This document shows, one piece after another, positions 8,483-17,577 of a stretch of 58,785 nucleotides of DNA (its first letter is position 1; each line of letters starts with the position of its first letter). The DNA lies in the NCBI GenBank assembly GCA_016937795.1, contig JAFGVV010000025.1, positions 1-58,785 of the forward strand, given 5' to 3'. The position numbers and the translations under genes are program-made. The DNA comes from Paludibacteraceae bacterium (GTDB lineage: Bacteria; Bacteroidota; Bacteroidia; Bacteroidales; Paludibacteraceae). Under the pieces are notes generated by a model, which was given only the letters and a program-made list of their open reading frames with translations, was not told the origin of the DNA and ran no database searches.

Positions 8483-11400
8483 ATGAAATACTTAACAATC
8501 CTTTTATGTGTATTACAAATACAAGCTATATTGTATTCGCAAACAAATGTGAGTTTTTCGAGCACGGAATTAAAAAACAAAATTAAAAACCAGTTAGGCA
8601 TTACTGACACAAATATCACGGATGCCGACATGCTTCGATTAACAACACTCGACCTCTCAGGATCTGCTGTTTACAATCTAAACGGACTCCAATATGCACG
8701 CAATCTTAAGTCATTTACTTATACGAATTCGTACAACTTCACACAATCCGATTTAAATATAATAGGAACATTAGTCAATTTAGAAACTCTGAATATTGAA
8801 AGAAGTGTCAATTATTCGACTAACACCAAATATGATTTCTCATTTGTAAACAACCTGTCAAAACTAACACTCCTGAACGCGAAAGGAAATAAATTAGACT
8901 TCAACACGTTCAATTCCTCGAATTTAACAAATCTTTCAGTTTTAAATTTGCTATATACCACAATGAAAGCCGAAGATTTGTCAAAATTCAAATCAGCGTC
9001 GAAACTTCAAACATTTCAGGTATATCACTACTTTAATAATCCAGAATCCTATTCAAACCGTTTATGTTACGATTCTATCCGTGGGCTCTGCGATGCATTG
9101 CCTCTTTTATCATATTCTGAAGTTGTTCCAGTTGAAGAAAGGACATATAATGTAAAGCAACTTGTTGTTGGGTCTCGAATGACATTAAATGCATATAAAA
9201 TTGACACCATTGCACCGCGTGTATATGAATTATCAGGTGATGTTTCTCATTTCGGAGTTCCATCTATACGGTTTTATGGCACAAAAGTACGTGTTGATAT
9301 GCGCGAAGAACTAACTTTTCCCATCATCTCGGGAAATGGCCAAATCTATTATCCTACTAAAAAAGATGCAAATGACAATGTGATATACGGCATTTTTGAG
9401 AACAAAAAAATTATTGATGGCGAATTTTCATTTCTCGCAAAGGTAAATCCTACCTATTATGATAATGGTTTCACAACAAGTTGGTCGTACAAGCCTATTC
9501 TGAATGCAGTTGACCCCATACAAACAGATATTGAAGTGTATGGATTTCCAATTGAAATTACAAGTATCGGGGAGTTTCCAAATATGAACCTTGTAACAAA
9601 TGTGGGTTATACATTTAAGGAATTACCTGTTCCGTTTCAACAAGTATTAGACTATGCTAAAGACAATTATGTAAGCATGAAGGGTGAATTATTGTATTAT
9701 CATCCGGGTGAATCGTTTTATTCAAATGCGTTTAATTTAAACCTTTCATCGCTAAATATGAAAGCGTTTTCACTGCAGAATATTTCGTTGACATACAATC
9801 AGACACAAGATGAGCTGGTGGGGAGTTTTTATTTGTCTATTCCGGGCGAAGGATTTGAAGCGGTGGCTAAGCAGATGAATTTAAGCGATAATTCTAAAAT
9901 TATAGTAATTAATAATGAAGACACCATAGAATCAACTGTTGCAAAAGTGAACAACGACATACAGGGCTTTATCGGCAGTTTACAACTGGGTGTGATTGCC
10001 GAATTTCGCAATGGCGGAATCGATAAATTTGTGCTTTCTATAGGTTCAAAAATTCCGATAGGGGCTTCCGGATTGTTTATTACTGAAATGACCGGAGGTG
10101 TCGAAGATTTTACTTCGGACAGCTGGAAAGCATTGGCAAATGTGGACATTGAAACAGGTCTCGATTTACCCATAGTGGGTTCACCCATAAAAATAAACGA
10201 CTTCGGGGTAAAAATCGCTCCAATGTCTGAGTTCGAAGGAAGTGGATCACTCGAAGTTTTCGGTTCTCCAACTGCCAATGCAACGATGGCATTTAATTTT
10301 GAAAAAGGTCTGTTTCACGTAAATTCGGGAGTTAACATAGCCAATATCCTTACCGGAACAATGTCGGCCACACTGCAACGGGCTAATTTCAAAGGAACCA
10401 TTACAGGAAATATACAAACACCCGAAACTTTGCCCTGGGGGCTTGGTTGGGCTGCAAACACGAAAATCTCATCGGTTACCGCCGATATCGATAACGCAGT
10501 GATTCATACCAAAGGACAGGTTTGGAAGTTTACGCTCGCTCAGAAAATCGAGTTCGGGAATCCATCATTTCCGTATATCTATTATTCCATAGGTCGTAAT
10601 TACGATAATTTGTATTCTATTCTTAAAAGTCCGGGTTATGACAATTCCTATTCGATGATGAAGAGCAGTACAAAACCATTCGATGTGCCTCACGGCGCTC
10701 AGGAAATAATGCTGGTTGCAGGAACTGAAACAGAGTTAATTGACTTTTCGGCAAAGTCGCCAAGTGGGAAAATATATACGAAAAATAATTCCGAATATCA
10801 GAATTTTCCTGCTGCTAAGCAATCGGTGATGAGCCTGAAAGATCCGGAACCAGGAAAATGGGAGGTCTTTACGGATTACAACGCAGACTTTCTGTTTGAA
10901 GCAAAAGTATTGAACTCGGCTCCTGTTGTGTTTTGGGAAGAACATGAGGATATCGTAGTAAATTATCCCAACCCAACTTCATATCCTAAACTAAATGTGA
11001 ATTACTTAGATTATGAGGACACGCTTTCTATTGAAGTATTTTTGGACTCGGACAAAAAACTAGGTGATGGTAACTTATTTTACTCATTTTATAACACTAT
11101 CTTAACAGGATCAGGAAGTGTGGAAATACCTTTGTATTATGCAATTACGAATTATTATGCATTTAATCGAGCAGAATATGGCAAAGATTACTATTTATAT
11201 TGCAAAGTGAGTGATAGTAAAAATGAACCTACGTATATGTATGCTCCGTTTACTATTCGTAAAGAACATTCTGAGAATATCTATAACGAAGATGATTACC
11301 CGAAAAATTTAAGAGCAGAAGTTAGCAATGATACCGTTAAACTTTCGTGGGATAACGACCCGCGTTCAAATACCGACATCTATTACCAGGCAATTGAAAA

Positions 11401-12505
11401 AACTAATATCTCACGAATAGTAAAAGTTGATACATCGTTTTGCTATATCGCAAATCTGACACCTAATTTGAAATATAAAGCGTGGGCTCAATTTTCCGAC
11501 ACATCATATTACTCAACATGGCACTCACCGATTAGTGACACCTTGTATTTTTCGCTCCGGGATTCAACTGCGACCACTCCGCTTCTGTTCTCAGAACACA
11601 ATTTACAACTTGAATTCATTGAAAATACGCTGAATGAATATACATTTGATCTTTCATCACGCACTAATCCATCAATTTCGTTTACATATGAGACTGATAG
11701 CAAAGGGATAAAGATGAACAAAAACATTCTTACTTGGACCCCAACTACGGAAGATATTGGTATTCACACTGTAAAAATCCATGCTACAGATAGCGTATTT
11801 GTCAACGATTCTGCGCTTGTTGACAGCATTTTGGTAGATGATGCGTACGTATATATGTATGCAGATACAATGTATTTAGATACAATTATGACTGATTCGC
11901 TCGAAATTTCAATTCTTGTAAAAAGCCGCGAACAAATTGCATCTAAAGTCAAATTTTCAGCCTATTATATCCTTGAAAATTTTGTAAATATTGTGGAAGT
12001 ATTTGACCATAGCAATCAAAATGCGACAGGGCAAATTGAGTTGTACAATGCAAGAACAGGGGAACATACAACAATCAGTTGCCATAAATCAAATGGAAAA
12101 TTCTACGGCGGATTTTATATAAACTCGGCACAGGCAAATGCCATTTCTGCAACAATTGGCGATACTATTTGGGCGGAATATGATGATCTGGGAGGCGAAA
12201 TTGTAAAATCGTATGCGGTATATGCCCGCATTCCAATGAACACAAGTGTAAAAGAACAAAAAGTCGATTCAGATATGATTATTTCCCCAAATCCGACTTC
12301 AAATGCAATTGAGATACAACTCAATACAATTAGCAATGCCAAATCAATTAAAATCGTAAATGCTCAGGGCAATGTTGTGGCTAATATTCCTATCAATGGT
12401 GAAAAGATCATACATTATTCAATTTCAGATTTTGTGCCGGGCGTGTATGTAGTCAATGTGATTACAGCAGATAAAACATATTCAAGAAAGATTATTAAGA
12501 TATAA
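8483..12505 (+). CDS. Large secreted leucine-rich protein with T9SS sorting domain
   Basis: 1340 residues. A signal peptide (cleavage after ILYSQ, ~20) leads into a short leucine-rich-repeat region (~50-200: ITDADMLRLTTLDLSGSAV, LVNLETLNIE, LSKLTLLNAKGN, LTNLSVLNLLYT). A long central part of unknown fold follows. Then comes a fibronectin-III-like domain near 938-1030 (LRAEVSNDTVKLSWDNDP), a cadherin/Ig-like domain near 1060-1120 ending LTWTPTTEDIGIHTVKIHATDS, and a type A T9SS C-terminal sorting domain from ~1262 (SPNPTSNAIEIQL through GVYVVNV to the final KIIKI). It is therefore exported by the Sec and type IX systems and anchored or released at the surface. Ligand and function are unknown; binding or adhesion is an inference from the domains. 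Confidence 0.82.
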   Translation: MKYLTILLCVLQIQAILYSQTNVSFSSTELKNKIKNQLGITDTNITDADMLRLTTLDLSGSAVYNLNGLQYARNLKSFTYTNSYNFTQSDLNIIGTLVNLETLNIERSVNYSTNTKYDFSFVNNLSKLTLLNAKGNKLDFNTFNSSNLTNLSVLNLLYTTMKAEDLSKFKSASKLQTFQVYHYFNNPESYSNRLCYDSIRGLCDALPLLSYSEVVPVEERTYNVKQLVVGSRMTLNAYKIDTIAPRVYELSGDVSHFGVPSIRFYGTKVRVDMREELTFPIISGNGQIYYPTKKDANDNVIYGIFENKKIIDGEFSFLAKVNPTYYDNGFTTSWSYKPILNAVDPIQTDIEVYGFPIEITSIGEFPNMNLVTNVGYTFKELPVPFQQVLDYAKDNYVSMKGELLYYHPGESFYSNAFNLNLSSLNMKAFSLQNISLTYNQTQDELVGSFYLSIPGEGFEAVAKQMNLSDNSKIIVINNEDTIESTVAKVNNDIQGFIGSLQLGVIAEFRNGGIDKFVLSIGSKIPIGASGLFITEMTGGVEDFTSDSWKALANVDIETGLDLPIVGSPIKINDFGVKIAPMSEFEGSGSLEVFGSPTANATMAFNFEKGLFHVNSGVNIANILTGTMSATLQRANFKGTITGNIQTPETLPWGLGWAANTKISSVTADIDNAVIHTKGQVWKFTLAQKIEFGNPSFPYIYYSIGRNYDNLYSILKSPGYDNSYSMMKSSTKPFDVPHGAQEIMLVAGTETELIDFSAKSPSGKIYTKNNSEYQNFPAAKQSVMSLKDPEPGKWEVFTDYNADFLFEAKVLNSAPVVFWEEHEDIVVNYPNPTSYPKLNVNYLDYEDTLSIEVFLDSDKKLGDGNLFYSFYNTILTGSGSVEIPLYYAITNYYAFNRAEYGKDYYLYCKVSDSKNEPTYMYAPFTIRKEHSENIYNEDDYPKNLRAEVSNDTVKLSWDNDPRSNTDIYYQAIEKTNISRIVKVDTSFCYIANLTPNLKYKAWAQFSDTSYYSTWHSPISDTLYFSLRDSTATTPLLFSEHNLQLEFIENTLNEYTFDLSSRTNPSISFTYETDSKGIKMNKNILTWTPTTEDIGIHTVKIHATDSVFVNDSALVDSILVDDAYVYMYADTMYLDTIMTDSLEISILVKSREQIASKVKFSAYYILENFVNIVEVFDHSNQNATGQIELYNARTGEHTTISCHKSNGKFYGGFYINSAQANAISATIGDTIWAEYDDLGGEIVKSYAVYARIPMNTSVKEQKVDSDMIISPNPTSNAIEIQLNTISNAKSIKIVNAQGNVVANIPINGEKIIHYSISDFVPGVYVVNVITADKTYSRKIIKI

Positions 12506-12595
12506 AACTCCGACCAAATCTTATTACAGCCAGAACATCAAGTCTTGTTTTAATAAACAATAAATGTATTAGGACAAGCAATGACCATAAAAGAA

Positions 12596-12623
12596 ACCGG
12601 ATAGAAAAATAATTCTATCCGGT
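12596..12623. terminator. Convergent terminator between the LRR protein and the TonB receptor
   Basis: Perfect 11-bp stem (ACCGGATAGAA and its complement) with a 6-nt loop, placed between two convergent genes, so it can serve both. Confidence 0.65.
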
Positions 12624-12645
12624 CACTATAAATTATTTCAAAAAA

Positions 12646-15075
12646 TCAGAACTTCAGCGTTACCGAAGCTAAGAAATTAATTCCGGCTTGCGGAAAGTAT
12701 CGCTTTTCGTTCACACGCTGCCCATCAAAATAATAGGAGTACCATGTATAGGCATTTGACTCGTATTTTTCATTCAGCAGATTATTCAGCATAAACTGAA
12801 AATCGATTCCGCGTATTCTTTTGAGGGGTAATGCATATTTCAAACTCAGATTGTTTACGAAATAAGCATCAATGGATCTGTCGTCGCTCGAAGTATTATC
12901 GAAAAACTGCTTACCTACAAACGACGAGAACAAACCTAATTCGAAACGATCGAAATTAAAAACAAAAGCACTGTTAGCCAACACATTGGGAGAATATGCA
13001 ATATCGGTAGTACCCAGCGTATCGCTTTTAGAGCCAATCCAATTCCAGTCGGCATCGTACATATCCACATCCTGCTCAATAAAATTCAGAATTTTATTCT
13101 GACTAATCGTCACATTTCCATCCCATTTCAACCAGCTGACAGGCTTTACACCTACTGTAAGCTCCAAACCAGTTCTGTAGCTATCGGAAATATTAGTCGT
13201 AAGCAACTCACCAATTTCACTAATTTTTCCTGTCAGGATAAGCTGATCTTTATAATCCATAAAAAACAGATTTGCACCAACAGCCACTTTAGATGACTGA
13301 TAACGATAGCCCGCTTCTACATCGAACAATCTTTCAGGACGTGGTTCAGCTTCGTTTTTGGCACGTTCGGTGTAATTATTCCGGTTAGGCTCACGGTTCG
13401 ACAAAGAATATGAAGCATACACCGAATTATTTTTGTCGGGCATGTAAGTCAAGCCGAATTTCGGATTAAAGAAGTGATATTCATACATGTTCGTAATATC
13501 ACGCATTACGTTATTGTCCTCATCATACTTATCGTCGGCACCCGCCATTTGGTAATGGATATAGCGATATTGCAAATCGACCGAAGCAAACAGTTTCTCA
13601 AAAGTCTCCATATTGAGTTTTGCATACACATTGGCATCGTCTTTTACACCATTATTTCGGTACCACTCTTTACTCATATCCAGCTGATTGGCATTGCGCA
13701 CCCATTTTACTTTTCCGTAATGATCCCCATCATAGCGATTTACAGCACCTCCCACCGAAAGGTTCATGCGATCGGTATCATAATTCAGCCCGTATGTAAT
13801 TCCATAGAAATAATTATCGAGCCATTTCTGACGAACCAAATCTGTCTTCTTCAACGCCACACCCGCTACAGTATCAGGAATCAAACCGTATTCCTTATAT
13901 TTTCGTCCGGTTTTATAATCTTCGTAATAACCAAGTCCACGCGTAAGATGCGCTGTTGCATTAAAATTCAGATGACTGTTCAGCGTTTGCAACCAATGCA
14001 ACTGATAATGTGTTTGTGCATAATTATCCGTTTGGTTATCGTAATATTGCGTATTACCGGCATTATCCTGATATTCACCCAATTCATTATATGTGCGATT
14101 CGTTTTCATTATCTCCGAATCCACACCATTCCAGGCCTGATAGGTTTTCTCATTACCACCAAAAGTCAGGAATTTCACGGTTGACTTTTCGCCATAATAA
14201 CCGGCCGAAAAATAATACGATTTCATATCCACCAACGCTCGATCGATATATCCATCGGATTTAACGTTCGACAAACGGGCGTCAAAAGCAAATTTATTGT
14301 GAAGTAATCCGGTACCGGCTTTAAGCGTGTTTTTATTGGTATTAAATGACCCGTAAGTACTGCTGATTTCAGCATAAGGCTTTACATTAAGCCCCTCGGT
14401 TTGCATATTAATACTCGCTCCGAAAGCTGCTGCACCATTGGTGGAAGTGCCCACGCCGCGCTGTACCTGCATCGACGAAAGCGACGAAGCAAAATCGGGC
14501 ATATTCACAAAGAATGTTCCGTGTGATTCAGCATCGTTCAGCGGCACACCGTTTACAGTAATATTCGTACGATTGGCATCGGTTCCACGAATACGAAATC
14601 CGGTGTAACCAATTCCCGTTCCGGCATCCGAAGTTGCCACAAACCCGGGCGTAAGTGCCAGCAAATAAGGAATATCCTGCCCCATATTGCGTTGCTCAAT
14701 ATCCTCTTTACTTACATTAGTGTATGCTACAGCCGAACGATTGTTGGCACGCACAGAAGTGACCGTAATTTCGCTAATTTCATACTCAGCACGTTTCAGC
14801 ACGATATTCAAATCGACATTTGTTCGCGCATCGAGCGTCTCAGTCACATATCCCACATACGACACTTCAATTTGATAGGCTGCACGCGAGAGCCCCTCTA
14901 TCACAAACTTTCCATTCCGATCGGTCACAACACCTTTCGATTCAGATTTAATAAACACCGTGGCTCCCTGAAGCGGGTTTCCACTCTCGTCAGTTACTTT
15001 AGCTTTCACTGCCCGTTGCGAAAACGACAGTAATGTTGACACAAGCACAAAGGCTACAATAAAAATCTGTCTCAT
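12646..15075 (-). CDS. TonB-dependent outer-membrane receptor, probably for thiamine
   Basis: From ATG 15075 it has 809 residues and begins with a signal peptide (MRQIFIVAFVLVSTLLSFSQ); an upstream in-frame ATG at 15096 adds seven residues. The mature protein starts with a carboxypeptidase-regulatory-like domain (KVTDESGNPLQGATVFI). A plug domain follows (SNVSKEDIEQRN-like region, GYTGFRIRGTDANRTNITVNGVPLND, VQRGVGTSTNGAAAFG), and then a 22-strand barrel ending in the aromatic ASVTLKF. The TPP riboswitch in the leader is the main evidence for thiamine or a thiamine precursor as substrate. Known Bacteroidota thi-box receptors (OMR1) usually have pnuT and a kinase next to them; here the gene stands alone. 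Energy would come from a TonB-ExbB-ExbD complex such as the one encoded at ~31-33 kb. Confidence 0.85.
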   Translation of the reverse strand: MRQIFIVAFVLVSTLLSFSQRAVKAKVTDESGNPLQGATVFIKSESKGVVTDRNGKFVIEGLSRAAYQIEVSYVGYVTETLDARTNVDLNIVLKRAEYEISEITVTSVRANNRSAVAYTNVSKEDIEQRNMGQDIPYLLALTPGFVATSDAGTGIGYTGFRIRGTDANRTNITVNGVPLNDAESHGTFFVNMPDFASSLSSMQVQRGVGTSTNGAAAFGASINMQTEGLNVKPYAEISSTYGSFNTNKNTLKAGTGLLHNKFAFDARLSNVKSDGYIDRALVDMKSYYFSAGYYGEKSTVKFLTFGGNEKTYQAWNGVDSEIMKTNRTYNELGEYQDNAGNTQYYDNQTDNYAQTHYQLHWLQTLNSHLNFNATAHLTRGLGYYEDYKTGRKYKEYGLIPDTVAGVALKKTDLVRQKWLDNYFYGITYGLNYDTDRMNLSVGGAVNRYDGDHYGKVKWVRNANQLDMSKEWYRNNGVKDDANVYAKLNMETFEKLFASVDLQYRYIHYQMAGADDKYDEDNNVMRDITNMYEYHFFNPKFGLTYMPDKNNSVYASYSLSNREPNRNNYTERAKNEAEPRPERLFDVEAGYRYQSSKVAVGANLFFMDYKDQLILTGKISEIGELLTTNISDSYRTGLELTVGVKPVSWLKWDGNVTISQNKILNFIEQDVDMYDADWNWIGSKSDTLGTTDIAYSPNVLANSAFVFNFDRFELGLFSSFVGKQFFDNTSSDDRSIDAYFVNNLSLKYALPLKRIRGIDFQFMLNNLLNEKYESNAYTWYSYYFDGQRVNEKRYFPQAGINFLASVTLKF

Positions 15076-15159
15076 AACAAATTGATTAAGCGCCATAATA
15101 TGACGCAGATGAATTAATAAATTTTGTTTTGAGAGCCAAAAAAATACGGATGATTAGTC

Positions 15160-15235
15160 TTTTTCCCTTCCCGGAATTACCCGCGCAGGTTCAAAGGGTA
15201 TGATCTCAGCCCGAAATATTTAGGCACCCCATTTA
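15160..15235 (-). promoter_or_regulatory. TPP riboswitch (thi-box)
   Basis: On the minus strand the conserved TPP aptamer elements appear in the right order: GGGGTGCC (15223-15230), CTGAGAT (15203-15209), ACCCTTTGAACCTG (15186-15199), then a GGGTAAT/CCGGGAAGGG segment closing the structure. This is the canonical thi-box layout. It lies ~90 nt before the receptor start, so it controls that gene, by repression when TPP is abundant. No clear terminator follows; control by access to the translation start is possible. Outer P1 pairing looks weak by eye. Confidence 0.93.
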
Positions 15236-15388
15236 ATTAACGCAGCTATCGAAGAAACCGATTGACTGCATTTGTATGAATGTAAATCTATAAACGCCCG
15301 ATAACAGAAATAGTTCGTTACCGAAAGTTTACTTCAAAAAAAAGAAAGAAAAACAGCCCTGGAAGCGAGCCGAATTCCTTTCGGGGGA

Positions 15389-15420
15389 CAAAGATATAGA
15401 AAAGAATTGATTTGAACAAA
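15389..15420 (-). promoter_or_regulatory. Promoter for the riboswitch-controlled receptor
   Basis: TTTG (-33, 15417-15420) and TATCTTTG (-7, 15389-15396) on the minus strand with 20-nt spacing. It would make a ~310-nt leader carrying the riboswitch; the first ~150 nt of the leader have no assigned role. Confidence 0.55.
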
Positions 15421-15483
15421 AACAGAATTTGAGAAAATAATATTTCTCAAATTTTTAAACCGACATGTTTATTTTTTTGTTTG

Positions 15484-15491
15484 TACCTTTG
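15484..15491 (+). promoter_or_regulatory. -7 box of the TPR gene; fixes its start codon
   Basis: TACCTTTG matches TAnnTTTG. Because it lies downstream of the first in-frame start (15481), translation must begin later, at the ATG of MKQNIRIL. Confidence 0.5.
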
Positions 15492-15516
15492 CAATTCAAA
15501 AAACCAAACAGAATCC

Positions 15517-16260
15517 ATGAAACAAAACATCCGCATATTGATCAGCATGTTTACATCACTACTCATTGTCTGCCAATTAGCCAATGCGCAAAGCGATTAT
15601 AAGCCAATTATTTACAATGCCTACATCAATGGCAACATGACAAAATGGGGTTCGGTAATAGCCGCCATCGAAAAACAAAACCCACAAACTACCGACGCAA
15701 AACTCGAACTTATTAGCTATTACTATGGCTACACCGCTTTTCTGATTGGGACAAAAAAATACGAAACTGCTGCAAAATATCTTGAGCGAGGCGACAAACA
15801 CATTGATGAAGTACTTAAATCGTCGCCTAAAAATGCTACAGCGCACGCCTTCAAAGGTTCATTTATCGGATTCCGGATCGGGCTCAGTAAATTTAAAGCC
15901 ATAGCTCTTGGACCTGAAAGCAACCGACATGTAAAAATGGCCCTCGAAATTGACCCACAGAACATTCAGGGAATTGTGGATAATGCAAATTCGCTGTACC
16001 ACACACCAAAACTCTTTGGTGGAAATAAAAAAGAAGCCCTGCTACTGTTTCGAAAAGCGATGCTACTTGTTGAGAAATCAGGAAACACTCACAACAACTG
16101 GTTTTATCTGAATATCCTCACACTTACCGCACAAACTTACGAAAGTCTCGAACAATATTCGCAGGCAAAAGCACAATACGAAAAAATTCTGCGCTTCGAA
16201 CCCGAATATAAATGGGTTAAAAACGAGCTCTACCCTGCGCTTCTGAACAAAATGAAATAA
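15517..16260 (+). CDS. Exported tetratricopeptide-repeat protein
   Basis: 247 residues starting with a Sec signal peptide (MKQNIRILISMFTSLLIVCQLANAQ). The rest is alpha-helical with TPR-like helix pairs: KYETAAKYLERGDKHIDEVLKSSPKNATAHAF, then MALEIDPQNIQGIVDNANSL and EQYSQAKAQYEKILRFEPEYKWV near the C-terminus. TPR proteins act as protein-protein scaffolds; this one would be periplasmic. It diverges from the thiamine receptor gene and has its own promoter, but a link to thiamine uptake is not shown. The short start is preferred because the longer ORF begins upstream of the promoter -7 box and would mask the signal peptide. Confidence 0.75.
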   Translation: MKQNIRILISMFTSLLIVCQLANAQSDYKPIIYNAYINGNMTKWGSVIAAIEKQNPQTTDAKLELISYYYGYTAFLIGTKKYETAAKYLERGDKHIDEVLKSSPKNATAHAFKGSFIGFRIGLSKFKAIALGPESNRHVKMALEIDPQNIQGIVDNANSLYHTPKLFGGNKKEALLLFRKAMLLVEKSGNTHNNWFYLNILTLTAQTYESLEQYSQAKAQYEKILRFEPEYKWVKNELYPALLNKMK

Positions 16261-16358
16261 ACAATTCATTTCTTGCAGTTTAGCACCAACAAATTTCGCT
16301 TAATTCAATTCAACCCACAATAGCATCATTAAAAAAGATTAAAAACACAACCGTATTT

Positions 16359-16402
16359 ATATCGCGTGCGATATTTTTTATACTTTTGTATCGCAAACGA
16401 TA
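16359..16402 (+). promoter_or_regulatory. Twin palindromic operator around the glutathione peroxidase promoter
   Basis: Two copies of TATCGCnnnCGATA (TATCGCGTGCGATA at 16360-16373 and TATCGCAAACGATA at 16389-16402) lie 29 nt apart, close to three helical turns, on either side of a -7 box TACTTTTG (16381-16388). The arrangement is that of a repressor-controlled promoter. The best candidate repressor is the OhrR-like protein encoded just downstream. Confidence 0.65.
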
Positions 16403-16462
16403 TATCAAACATATCACAAGATCAAAACAAGAAAAAATAATCAATAAATAAATTCAGAAAAA

Positions 16463-16951
16463 ATGGCACAAAACTTTTATGATTTCAAAGCGAAGAGCTT
16501 GCAGGGAAAAGAGAAACAAATGGAAGAGTACAAAGGTAAAGTAGTGTTGGTAGTAAACACAGCAAGCAAATGCGGACTAACTCCACAATACGAAGGACTT
16601 GAAAAACTTTATCGTGAATACAAAGACAAAGGTTTGGTAGTTCTTGGATTTCCGTGCAATCAGTTTGCAGGACAGGAACCCGGCGGCGAAAAGGAAATAT
16701 CAGAAGGCTGTCTGATCAATTACGGAGTTTCGTTCCCCATGTTTTCGAAAATTGATGTAAACGGCTCAACTGCCGACCCTATTTACAAATATCTGAAAAG
16801 CGAACTTCCCGGATTTCCGGGCAATGAAATTAAATGGAACTTTGGTAAATTCATGCTCGACCGTAACGGAAAACCCTACAAACGTTTCTCACCATTTACA
16901 AAACCTGAAAAACTCAGAAAGGACATAGAAAAACTTTTGTCGGCACAGTAA
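16463..16951 (+). CDS. Cytoplasmic glutathione peroxidase family protein (Cys type)
   Basis: 162 residues, no signal peptide. The peroxidatic cysteine replaces selenocysteine in NTASKCG (C37); FPCNQF supplies Gln67 and WNFGKF supplies Trp125/Asn126, completing the catalytic tetrad. A third cysteine (C83, in EGCLINYG) sits where thioredoxin-dependent members place their resolving cysteine, so electrons probably come from thioredoxin and not glutathione. It reduces hydrogen peroxide or organic hydroperoxides. It heads a peroxide-stress locus with an operator-flanked promoter and is followed by a terminator, then an OhrR-like gene. Confidence 0.93.
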   Translation: MAQNFYDFKAKSLQGKEKQMEEYKGKVVLVVNTASKCGLTPQYEGLEKLYREYKDKGLVVLGFPCNQFAGQEPGGEKEISEGCLINYGVSFPMFSKIDVNGSTADPIYKYLKSELPGFPGNEIKWNFGKFMLDRNGKPYKRFSPFTKPEKLRKDIEKLLSAQ

Positions 16952-16959
16952 AACATAAC

Positions 16960-17000
16960 AAAACGGAACAAATCAAACCATTTTGCTCCGTTTTTGTTAT
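16960..17000 (+). terminator. Intrinsic terminator after the first peroxidase gene
   Basis: 13-bp stem (AAAACGGAACAAA with one mismatch to its partner) and a 9-nt loop, followed by a T-rich tail. The tail runs into the -7 box of the next gene. Confidence 0.7.
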
Positions 17001-17005
17001 TTTTG
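16998..17005 (+). promoter_or_regulatory. -7 box TATTTTTG of the OhrR-like gene
   Basis: Consensus match 21 nt before the regulator's ATG. It lies inside the tail of the preceding terminator, so the regulator can be expressed separately from the upstream peroxidase. Confidence 0.4.
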
Positions 17006-17025
17006 CAGTATTAGAATAAATTACA

Positions 17026-17481
17026 ATGAATTACGAACAACTAAAACTCGAAAATCAGCTGTGCTTTCCGTTTTACGCAGTATCGCGACTGATCATCAGA
17101 GCCTATCAGGAAGACCTTGATGCTTTGGGAATCACATATCCGCAATATCTGGTAATGATGGTGTTATGGGAAAACAATGAGCAAACGGTAAATGAGATCG
17201 CCGAGAAGCTTATTTTGAACACCAACACTGTGACTCCGTTGCTAAAACGTATGGAAGCAATGCAGCTGATTACGCGAACACCATCGAAAACCGATCAGCG
17301 CAAGGTACTTGTCGCGCTTACCGATAGTGGTAGAGCCATGCGTGAACAGGCAGCCGAAATACCATTCAAACTAATGAACCGACTCAGCAACGACATATCC
17401 CCGGTACAAATGGAGGAGGCTGCAATGCTGAAAAATAAATTATACGAATTGATTCACCTGCTCGAAAAAGCAGAAAAATAG
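17026..17481 (+). CDS. OhrR-like MarR-family peroxide sensor
   Basis: 151 residues with the MarR winged-helix fold (recognition region NEIAEKLILNTNTVTPLLKRMEAMQLITR, wing RTPSKTDQRKVLVALTDSGR). The N-terminus LENQLCFPFYAVSRL places a single cysteine at position 13, equivalent to the redox-sensing Cys15 of Bacillus OhrR, whose oxidation by organic hydroperoxides releases DNA. It lies between two glutathione peroxidase genes, and matching palindromes flank the promoter of the first. The likely role is peroxide-responsive repressor of both peroxidases and perhaps of itself. Only one cysteine is visible in this protein, so it would be of the one-cysteine sensing class. Confidence 0.85.
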   Translation: MNYEQLKLENQLCFPFYAVSRLIIRAYQEDLDALGITYPQYLVMMVLWENNEQTVNEIAEKLILNTNTVTPLLKRMEAMQLITRTPSKTDQRKVLVALTDSGRAMREQAAEIPFKLMNRLSNDISPVQMEEAAMLKNKLYELIHLLEKAEK

Positions 17482-17577
17482 TAACACAAAATGAAACGAG
17501 CCATGAGCAATAACTCACAAAAAGAGATGATTATCATTGGCGAGTTCCATCTGACAAATAATAAAAAAAATAAACAG

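Noticed and set aside
13474..14184. Long open frame (236 codons) opposite the TonB receptor
   Set aside because: It lies wholly antisense to a well-supported gene, and its residue make-up (Ile/His/Arg-rich) is that of a reverse-frame shadow.
15040..15160. Search for a terminator as expression platform of the TPP riboswitch
   Set aside because: Only a T-run is present without a convincing G/C stem directly before it, so I did not call a terminator.
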